Source: Paenibacillus paeoniae (lineage in GTDB: Bacteria; Bacillota; Bacilli; Paenibacillales; Paenibacillaceae). Taken from it: 64,000 nucleotides of DNA. Below, one piece after another: positions 57,824-64,000 of the stretch (within the stretch, counting starts at the first letter, position 1; each line of letters begins with the position of its first letter). Both the position numbers and the translations under genes were made by a program. Location: assembly GCF_003388735.1 (NCBI RefSeq), contig NZ_QUBQ01000001.1:1860001-1924000 (forward strand), read 5' to 3'. The notes under the pieces were generated by a model. It saw only the letters and a program-made list of their open reading frames with translations. It made no database searches and was not told where the DNA came from.

Positions 57824-58810
57824 ATGTCTAATCATACAATCGAACATACCATTATTATTGGCGCGGGTCCTTGCGGCCTCGCTGCGGCTATCGAGTTGCA
57901 GCGTGAAGGTTTGAGTCCGCTTATTATCGAAAAACGCAACATCGTCCATTCCATTTCGCAATATCCTACATACATGCATTTTTTCAGCTCGCCCGAAAAT
58001 CTGGAGATTGGCGATATTCCGTTCACTACAGCTAATGACAAGCCATCCCGGCTGGAAGCGCTCAACTATTATCGCATAGCTGCACAGCGCCACAACGTGC
58101 GTGTTCAGCCCTATGAGACGATCTTATCGATTGAGCGCGCCCAAGACGGCTTCAAGCTATCCGGCGAAGATCGCTTCGGATCACCGAGAGTGCGGTATGC
58201 AAGGCATGTCATCATCGCCACCGGTTACTTTGATCATCCCAATCGGCTAGGCATTCCCGGTGAAGATACGGAAAAGGTCAGTCATTTCTTCCGTGAGGCC
58301 CATCCGTATGCAGGTATGGAAGTGGCTATTATCGGAGGCAGCAATTCTGCCATCGATGCTGCACTGGAGCTGGAGCGTGTCGGCGCCAAAGTAACGGTCG
58401 TCTATCGCGGAGCGCAATATTCCACTAGCATTAAGCCATGGGTCAGACCCACATTCGAGGGCAAAGTTTCGAAAGGCACCATTGCCATGCGATTCGCATC
58501 CAGAATTACCGAAATTGCCGATACTTATGTCGTCGTTCAGCATGAGCATGGCCAAGAGCAGCTAGCCAATGATTTTGTACTGGCCTTGACCGGTTTTCAC
58601 CCTGATCGCGGCTTCCTAAGCAATGCTGGTGTCACCATCGAGGCTGAAGGTTATCCTACCTTCCATGAGGATACGATGGAGACGAATGTTCCAGGCATTT
58701 ACCTCGCAGGCGTTGTCGCTTCCAGACATGAGGCTAATGAAATCTTTATCGAGTCTGGCCGATTCCATGGCCGCAAAATTGTTCAGCATATGCGCAGTCA
58801 ACAAAAATAA
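57824..58810 (+). CDS. ypdA: YpdA-type bacillithiol disulfide reductase
   Basis: About 328 residues from the ATG at 57824 behind GGGGG; the open frame starts earlier at 57785 without a ribosome site. FAD site IIIGAGPCGLAAAIELQREG, in which the Cys after GP is the conserved active-site Cys of YpdA. NAD(P)H site VAIIGGSNSAIDAALELERV; ATG motif VPGIYLAGVVASRHEANEIF. HSISQYPTYMHFFSSPENLE is a family-specific stretch. YpdA reduces bacillithiol disulfide with NADPH, so the cell should use bacillithiol. The single-gene unit ends in a terminator shared with the next gene. Confidence 0.9.
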   Translation: MSNHTIEHTIIIGAGPCGLAAAIELQREGLSPLIIEKRNIVHSISQYPTYMHFFSSPENLEIGDIPFTTANDKPSRLEALNYYRIAAQRHNVRVQPYETILSIERAQDGFKLSGEDRFGSPRVRYARHVIIATGYFDHPNRLGIPGEDTEKVSHFFREAHPYAGMEVAIIGGSNSAIDAALELERVGAKVTVVYRGAQYSTSIKPWVRPTFEGKVSKGTIAMRFASRITEIADTYVVVQHEHGQEQLANDFVLALTGFHPDRGFLSNAGVTIEAEGYPTFHEDTMETNVPGIYLAGVVASRHEANEIFIESGRFHGRKIVQHMRSQQK

Positions 58811-58830
58811 CGGCGATTTCGCCGTTATTT
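58805..58830. terminator. Bidirectional terminator containing both stop codons
   Basis: AAATAACGGCGA (58805-58816) pairs with CGCCGTTATTT (58820-58830), loop TTT, T run on the plus side. The ypdA stop (58808-58810) and the stop of the convergent DUF4129 gene (58825-58827) both lie in the stem. Confidence 0.85.
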
Positions 58831-60153
58831 TTTGTTTTTCTTAGGTTGAAGCTTCGTTCGATACTGCAATACCTGCTCATCGTCAGGCTCTTTATCTCCA
58901 TAACGGGTATCTTCATATTGTCCGATGAAAGGCTCAATCCATTCCTCGTCGGGTCGTTGCCCCTTCGCCTTGTCCCCGATGTCGGCAGCTGTCTCACGCG
59001 GTGTCAGATGCGGCTGAGGCGTATAACCTCGCTTCGTTTCTGCGGTTAACCACGTACGGTACAAGTAACGCACCCGTTCGCGGTTCGTGGCAAGCGTGTT
59101 CCATTCATCGCCCCTGCTCCCCTTGGATCCGAACAGGGAGCGAAGCCTGTCCCTCATTCTGTTCCGCATATCGGAGAAGGTCATCAAATTTTCAATCTCA
59201 TCAACGTATCCTGTATCAGGCTGCACGACTCTCCGCTTCAACAGCTTATTGATCATCGCTATAATTGTCCGGCCGAACTTTTTGATCATCACGATTAGCG
59301 AAGCCGTCATAAGAATCACAATAATAATAACAATGAAGATCCCCAAATAGTTCCAGAATGCGAATCCTTCCATATCGACTTCCGGCAACATAAACGGCCC
59401 AGGAGACTCTTCCTCTGCCGGCGGTGGCGGTGCAGGCTCTCCTGTTCCGATTAGCGCAAGCAGCCAGCGCAGAATGAAGTGAATAAGGGACTCAATCCCA
59501 TGCCTGAGCTGAGCAAATGCCATCACAATCCCGAGCAAAGCGATAAGAGCTGCGATCCAAATCCGATTCTGCTTGCGAGTTGCCCGTAAAGCAAGGGATT
59601 GTCTATGATCCACGACCTCTTTCGTTACATGCCGCTCGTTCATAATAATAAATAACAAGAAAATAGAGGCGATAATGCCTGTATTCAGAATAAAGGTATA
59701 GTCTTTGAGCGGCTGGACCAGCACCATCTTCAGTACCTGTGTCGCAACATAGGCCATTATTCCGGTAACCATATGAATGGTATCGAAACTAATATTCCAA
59801 CCCAGATTTATGTGCTGGAAGCCTCTATAAGCAAAGAAGATGCCGAACAAGGTAACCGTTACCAATGTGACCGGGGTAAGCCCTGCTCCTGTAAGCAAGA
59901 CAACGGCTGCGCCATGGGCAAAAACTAATACCAAGACCAGCAGCAAGCTCATCATAAAGCGGATACGCGAATGCGAGCCCAGCATAGCTAGCGGCGCGCA
60001 ATAAACGATCGGAAGTGTCGCGAGCCACACATTCAAGGTCTGAGACGGCAGTAACAAGATGGTCAGTGTCAACAAGATGGGCAAATAAAACAACAGCTCG
60101 ATGTATCCTTTCAAGACGATTCTCCAGAGGGATACGCGTGCAGTGCTAGTCAT
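58825..60153 (-). CDS. Membrane protein with C-terminal DUF4129
   Basis: 442 residues. About seven helices fill the first 210 residues; a Pro/Glu-rich external loop (PAPPPPAEEESPGPF) and one more helix (about 270-290) lead to a cytoplasmic tail ending in DUF4129: RVRYLYRTWLTAETKRGYTP with LTPRETAADI. In most bacteria DUF4129 ends a transglutaminase membrane protein (TgpA-like) in MoxR-DUF58 operons; here the transglutaminase domain is missing. It overlaps the DUF58 gene by 4 bp. Probable role: partner of the MoxR/DUF58 chaperone system. Confidence 0.85.
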   Translation of the reverse strand: MTSTARVSLWRIVLKGYIELLFYLPILLTLTILLLPSQTLNVWLATLPIVYCAPLAMLGSHSRIRFMMSLLLVLVLVFAHGAAVVLLTGAGLTPVTLVTVTLFGIFFAYRGFQHINLGWNISFDTIHMVTGIMAYVATQVLKMVLVQPLKDYTFILNTGIIASIFLLFIIMNERHVTKEVVDHRQSLALRATRKQNRIWIAALIALLGIVMAFAQLRHGIESLIHFILRWLLALIGTGEPAPPPPAEEESPGPFMLPEVDMEGFAFWNYLGIFIVIIIVILMTASLIVMIKKFGRTIIAMINKLLKRRVVQPDTGYVDEIENLMTFSDMRNRMRDRLRSLFGSKGSRGDEWNTLATNRERVRYLYRTWLTAETKRGYTPQPHLTPRETAADIGDKAKGQRPDEEWIEPFIGQYEDTRYGDKEPDDEQVLQYRTKLQPKKNKK

Positions 60154-61286
60154 GCGCTTATTCCCTCCCCATCCTGCCGGGATGACTCTGCTGACCTGGT
60201 ATCCGAGTCAGCCCTTGGAATCTCCCACATCGTCACCGAGTTTCCATTCCCTCGCAGCTCCGCTGAAGCAAGCTCAAGCGCGTCATTCCAATAAGCAGAG
60301 AGAATGACAATATCGCAATTCGTATAGCCTAGCGACGCTTCGTACTCCAGCAGCTGGATGAACGTTTCCGTCGAAGACAGTTGAAGATTGGCCATAACTT
60401 CCAGAAGCAGCAGCATATGCTCATGTCCGCGATTGCCCTCTATTCGAGTGCTGTCAAGGCCGGACTTAACCAACGGCATATTCGTAGCGAGTCCTACCGC
60501 CATGCCTTGTCCAATAACTGCGGCAGCTATCCCTGCTGCCCATTCGATTCCACGCTCAATGATCGGCTCATTCGTCACGCTTCTCCACATCAACTCCTTG
60601 TCCTCTACGTTTAACAAAATGAGCATATTTCTCTCAGCTGTAAAATCGTAGTGGTGAACCTGCAGCTCTCCCGTTCGCGCACTGGCTTTCCAATTGATTT
60701 GTTTCATGGAATCGCCGGGCTGATACTCTCTCGAACCCGCTACGACGAAGGGGTCGGGCACGATAAAGCGCTTGACCGCATATTCGCCTTGCATGCTGCG
60801 GGAGGGCAACAGGTGAAACGGCACATCCGCGATCCGAGGATAAACAATTAGCTCATCATTCAGCTGAAGTTGCGTTTGAAGGAGATGAAGGCCAAGGAGG
60901 TCTCCGCCTGTTATCGTAACGGAATTGAGCCGGTAGCAGCCTCGCTTGAGCGCTTTAATATGATGCGTTCGGGTCAATCTCTTGTAGCTTCCAAGGCTGA
61001 AGAAACTACGATGATTCTGATACAGGCTGCCGCTGCTCACTTCAATGTTTTCCCCTTGACGGAATTGAAGCTGGGCAGGGAGCTGCGACTCCACGCGCAG
61101 CCAAGGCACGGGCAGGCTCTTCCGGTTCTCCAACTGCTCCACCAGCTCTATCTCATCGCCGGCGAAACAAGTGTGCTGCTGAAATTTTCTTTGGTAACTG
61201 AGCTCGCGGAGTACAAATCGTTTGAACATGCGCCCTTGCCCGTAAATGGCAGCCAAAGCAAACAGGAAAACCCATAAGATGAACAT
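60150..61286 (-). CDS. DUF58 domain protein
   Basis: 378 residues. Two short helices or one hairpin at the N-terminus (about 1-18) anchor it. The middle has beta-rich RGCYRLNSVTITGGDLLGLH, and the DUF58 core reads SREYQPGDSMKQINWKASAR followed by LQVHHYDFTAERNMLILLNV, the start of a von-Willebrand-A-like fold. DUF58 proteins act with MoxR AAA ATPases in assembling or activating protein complexes. The gene sits between moxR and the DUF4129 gene, overlapping the latter by 4 bp. Confidence 0.88.
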   Translation of the reverse strand: MFILWVFLFALAAIYGQGRMFKRFVLRELSYQRKFQQHTCFAGDEIELVEQLENRKSLPVPWLRVESQLPAQLQFRQGENIEVSSGSLYQNHRSFFSLGSYKRLTRTHHIKALKRGCYRLNSVTITGGDLLGLHLLQTQLQLNDELIVYPRIADVPFHLLPSRSMQGEYAVKRFIVPDPFVVAGSREYQPGDSMKQINWKASARTGELQVHHYDFTAERNMLILLNVEDKELMWRSVTNEPIIERGIEWAAGIAAAVIGQGMAVGLATNMPLVKSGLDSTRIEGNRGHEHMLLLLEVMANLQLSSTETFIQLLEYEASLGYTNCDIVILSAYWNDALELASAELRGNGNSVTMWEIPRADSDTRSAESSRQDGEGISA

Positions 61287-61293
61287 AAGCGCC

Positions 61294-62253
61294 CTACCTG
61301 ACGGTGAGACCGGCCTCTGCCGGCACTTCCGTCTGACGGATAATATCCTCCAGCACCTTGTCGGCCTGACCTTGCGTCCTGGCTATGCCGCGCAATGTCA
61401 GACGATGGGACAACGCCGGCTTGGCCATTGTTTTAATATCATCAGGCGTGACATAATCCCGTCCGCGCAAGACGGCATGAACCTGGGCTGCCCGAAGCAG
61501 CGCCTGGCTGCCGCGGGGACTAACGCCAATGGCGACATCTTCCCTCGTACGTGTTCGTTCAACAAGGGCCAGCAAATAAGCCAAGACGTCATCAGCAATA
61601 GCTACAGTCCGATAAGCTTGTCGTGCTGCCGCAAGCTCCTCTGCTCCAGCGATAGGCTCAAGCGTCTCCAGCGGATCATGCTCCTTGAATCGCTTCAGCA
61701 ACCGCAACCCCTCTTCTGTCGTCGGATATCCCATCTTCACTTTGAACAAGAATCGGTCGAGCTGCGCTTCCGGCAATGCGAACGTACCCTGATGCTCGAT
61801 CGGGTTCTGAGTCGCAATGACCATGAACGGCAGGCTGAGCGGCATCGTCTCGCCATCGATACTTACTTGACGCTCCTCCATGCATTCCAGCAGGCTGGAC
61901 TGCGTGCGAGGCGTAGCCCGGTTAATCTCATCCGCGAGCAGCAGATTCGTAAATAAGGGACCGGGACGGAACTGAAACTCACCTTGCTTCTGATTGTAGT
62001 AGTTAATGCCGCTTAAGTCGGAAGGCAATAAATCAGGCGTAAACTGCACACGCTTGAAGGCAAGCGATAGCGACTTCGCGAACGACTTGGCAAGAACTGT
62101 CTTGCCTGTTCCTGGCACATCCTCCAACAGTACATGACCGGATGTAAGCAAGCCGATAAATAAAAGCTCGACGACCTCTTCCTTGCCAATAATCACTTCG
62201 CTGACGTTTTGCTTGATACCCTCTGCCAATTGTCTAATCGCTTGCAAAGACAT
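61294..62253 (-). CDS. MoxR-family AAA+ ATPase
   Basis: 319 residues. Walker A EDVPGTGKTVLAKSFAKSL near residue 40, Walker B LLLADEINRATPRTQSSLLE, sensor 1 and following MVIATQNPIEHQGTFALPEA, arginine finger region LDRFLFKVKMGYP, and the C-terminal lid with ISPRGSQALLRAAQVHAVL-like residues (VSPRGSQALLRAAQ). MoxR ATPases are chaperones that work with a VWA or DUF58 protein. First gene of the three-gene operon; 7 bp before DUF58. Confidence 0.93.
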   Translation of the reverse strand: MSLQAIRQLAEGIKQNVSEVIIGKEEVVELLFIGLLTSGHVLLEDVPGTGKTVLAKSFAKSLSLAFKRVQFTPDLLPSDLSGINYYNQKQGEFQFRPGPLFTNLLLADEINRATPRTQSSLLECMEERQVSIDGETMPLSLPFMVIATQNPIEHQGTFALPEAQLDRFLFKVKMGYPTTEEGLRLLKRFKEHDPLETLEPIAGAEELAAARQAYRTVAIADDVLAYLLALVERTRTREDVAIGVSPRGSQALLRAAQVHAVLRGRDYVTPDDIKTMAKPALSHRLTLRGIARTQGQADKVLEDIIRQTEVPAEAGLTVR

Positions 62254-62278
62254 AGCTACAACTCCTTATGTATTGAGT

Positions 62279-63199
62279 TTAGTTTGACGATGCACGGCTT
62301 CGCTGCAGCCGTTGAAGATCGCTCCAGCGAATAAGCTTGATCCCCTGCTCCTCAATCGTCTTGCGCACATCCGCATCGCGGAAAATCTGGAGCTCCATAC
62401 CGCGCTTCACTGGTTCACGGTGAAAGGCGTTCAGCTCATCCGTAAGATGAGACGGATGGATAATCACTTCCGTGACGCCCGGCTTCAAGGTGGTCAGCAA
62501 TTGCTGCATATCGGACTTAAAGGATGCGAACGTCTCGCCCTTTTGGAGTTGGAACGACAGACCTAACAAATAATCCAATATAACGACGCCTTTGGAATCA
62601 GCAAGCGCAGCGATCGCGCGAGCCTGCGCCTCCAGCTCTGGCGGCGCAATGCCTCCGCTCTCCACCTGTACGTATCGCGGCAGTCGGAAGGGCAAGCCAT
62701 AGGCAGCGCAGATATCCAGTACTTCTGGCATAAAGTGCTTGCCCGTCTGCAACCCGTAAAGGCTGCCCATATGATTGTCGGCATGCGATGGCGATACACC
62801 CAGCTTTATCGCCTTCTCGATCTGATGGATCAGCTCTTGCTTCACTTGTGAAGACTCCGCATGCTCCTCGAAGCTGCGAACGTCTGGATGAAAGTAACCT
62901 TCGTCTGTCGTCAGAGACGAGACATCTCCGTTTTGCGTGACGGGTCCCCAGCTGTAGGGCTCCCATTCGCTCGTAAGGGTTAAATGTACTCCCACATCGA
63001 ACTGGGGGTGAGCCGCACTCCAATGTGCAGCCTCTCTTGCCCATCCGCAAGGCATCATGATCGTAGCGGAGCTGATTACACCCTCGGTCAACAATTGCTG
63101 TACAGCCGTATTAACCGAGTGACATACGCCATAATCGTCTGCATTAATAAGTAGAAGTCGGTCATCCGCACCATATCCAAGGTCTTGTGCCAAACTCAT
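62279..63199 (-). CDS. ChbG/YdjC-family carbohydrate deacetylase
   Basis: About 306 residues from the ATG at 63199, GGAGG at 10 nt. LLINADDYGVCHSVNTAVQQ holds the Asp pair, VGVHLTLTSEWEPYSWGP and PSHADNHMGSLYGL the metal His residues. The family removes acetyl groups from N-acetylated sugars such as chitooligosaccharides, in the cytoplasm. No sugar transporter or chitinase lies near. The moxR start is about 25 bp downstream, so read-through is possible. Confidence 0.88.
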   Translation of the reverse strand: MSLAQDLGYGADDRLLLINADDYGVCHSVNTAVQQLLTEGVISSATIMMPCGWAREAAHWSAAHPQFDVGVHLTLTSEWEPYSWGPVTQNGDVSSLTTDEGYFHPDVRSFEEHAESSQVKQELIHQIEKAIKLGVSPSHADNHMGSLYGLQTGKHFMPEVLDICAAYGLPFRLPRYVQVESGGIAPPELEAQARAIAALADSKGVVILDYLLGLSFQLQKGETFASFKSDMQQLLTTLKPGVTEVIIHPSHLTDELNAFHREPVKRGMELQIFRDADVRKTIEEQGIKLIRWSDLQRLQRSRASSN

Positions 63200-63244
63200 T
63201 GTAAATTCCTCCATCTGATTATTTAATGGGATTTATCATTAGCA

Positions 63245-63907
63245 TTATTCAGCCAGCTTATGGAGTCTGGCAGTCAGTTGATCACGCCAGCTTGCTGCCA
63301 GCTCTTCTACTTCAAGAAGCGACTCTATCGCGCGCTTATTGGTCTTCTCCTTGTACATGACACGATTGGCCTCGGCGATCGTAAACTTCGCTTTGTGCAG
63401 CTCATGGATAACGAAGGAATCCCCTGTTTTTACCGTGCCTTCCTGCAGCACCCGAAAGTAAAAGCCCGTATACCCCGTCTGCTGCGCCAATGCAGGCAGC
63501 TCAGGCCATTCATTGCGTAATCCCAGCTTGTAGCAAGGCTGTCTAGGCTGACTGATCTGCAGCACCGTATCGCCTATACCGATAATATCGCCAATAGAAA
63601 GTTGCTCCTCCGTCCAGTGGGTCATCGAAAAATTTTCCCCGAATGCCCCGTTTGGGATCGGCCGGCCGCGTTGCTCCGACCAATACGGATATCGCTTAAC
63701 AAAGTACGCGCAAATAGCTTTGTCAGCGCCTCCATGGTGAATCGTATCCCCTTGTCCATCGCCATCTATGCCTAGAAAACGGACTTGATGCGGTTCTTCA
63801 GAAGCCGATTTAAATATACCGCTGAGCACTTGCTTGGCTCCATGCTGGAGCAATTGGGGCCGGCCGACTTGCAGCGATGCCAGAGAGGCCGTAATGTCTG
63901 CGTTCAT
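63245..63907 (-). CDS. MOSC domain protein (YiiM-like)
   Basis: 220 residues. VRFLGIDGDGQGDTIHHGGA opens the MOSC domain, with GENFSMTHWTEEQLSIGDII and VLQISQPRQPCYKLGLRNEW containing the conserved Cys of the domain. The C-terminal EANRVMYKEKTNKRAIESLL is the 3-alpha extension. YiiM-like proteins reduce N-hydroxylated base analogues using a molybdenum cofactor. AGAGGAG before the ATG. The molybdopterin oxidoreductase at 34.5 kb is far away and unlinked. Confidence 0.88.
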   Translation of the reverse strand: MNADITASLASLQVGRPQLLQHGAKQVLSGIFKSASEEPHQVRFLGIDGDGQGDTIHHGGADKAICAYFVKRYPYWSEQRGRPIPNGAFGENFSMTHWTEEQLSIGDIIGIGDTVLQISQPRQPCYKLGLRNEWPELPALAQQTGYTGFYFRVLQEGTVKTGDSFVIHELHKAKFTIAEANRVMYKEKTNKRAIESLLEVEELAASWRDQLTARLHKLAE

Positions 63908-64000
63908 GACGACTGCTCCTCTTTTCTATTAGTCTCGTATCTCTACTATATAAGATGAACCTTTGATTTTCCTTTGAAAACTACTCGATTATTACCAGTA

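Noticed and set aside
61246-61956. 236-codon open frame on the plus strand
   Set aside because: Antisense to moxR; no ribosome site and no family features.

Overview
This 64 kb window looks like chromosomal DNA of a Paenibacillus-type, endospore-forming Firmicute (family Paenibacillaceae). The evidence is strong AGGAGG-type ribosome binding sites, frequent TTG and GTG starts, Rho-independent terminators behind many genes, a GerA-type germinant receptor operon, a SleB/CwlJ-type spore cortex hydrolase, a YpdA-type bacillithiol disulfide reductase, a XerS recombinase and a copper-amine-oxidase 'stalk' domain protein. No rRNA or tRNA gene, complete insertion sequence, prophage or CRISPR array was seen.

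Region 1-11.3 kb is AT-richer and accessory in character. It holds small membrane proteins, lipoproteins, three HAD hydrolases, an N-acetyltransferase, a GyrI-like protein, an RDD protein, a DUF2569 protein and several broken genes. Two gene pairs have the same make-up, each a small two-helix membrane protein next to a two-helix protein with a PH-like tail; one pair contains a frameshift. The region ends in a cluster of four palindromes. From 11.3 to 16.8 kb lie a PhnB-like VOC protein, an ABC-F ATPase, an AraC regulator and a MarR/14-helix MFS efflux pair.

Region 16.9-23.8 kb is one nine-gene unit on the minus strand, read ehuB-ehuC-ehuD-ehuA-ectA-ectB-ectC-ectD-UPF0316. Uptake of ectoine/hydroxyectoine and synthesis of the same solutes (EctA acetylation, EctB transamination, EctC cyclisation, EctD hydroxylation) are thus read together. 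A membrane protein of unknown function is translationally coupled to ectD.

Region 24-36.6 kb holds an Lhr-type helicase, a thioredoxin-reductase-like flavoprotein, a small CD3324-family regulator with an overlapping small ORF, and a palindrome-rich non-coding stretch. It continues with an EamA exporter behind what looks like a variant purine riboswitch (a predicted ON switch with its own promoter and terminator), a divergent pyruvate kinase facing an AraC regulator, and a molybdopterin oxidoreductase.

Region 36.7-43.5 kb has a 2-hydroxyacid dehydrogenase, a membrane-anchored PstS-like protein and the germinant receptor operon gerAA-gerAC-(76 aa protein)-gerAB. Region 43.5-52.4 kb has an SGNH/NodB fusion with an MBOAT acyltransferase (probable cell-surface glycan modification), GNAT, CDF and CLC transporters, a radical SAM/SPASM protein and a DCC protein. 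It closes with a classical guanidine-I (ykkC) riboswitch driving a two-gene SMR guanidinium exporter. Region 52.4-64 kb has a lactonase, a DsbA-family oxidoreductase, the SleB-like hydrolase, an AT-rich histidine phosphatase, XerS, YpdA, a MoxR-DUF58-DUF4129 operon, a ChbG/YdjC deacetylase and a MOSC protein.

All functions are assigned by reading motifs. No database search was run.
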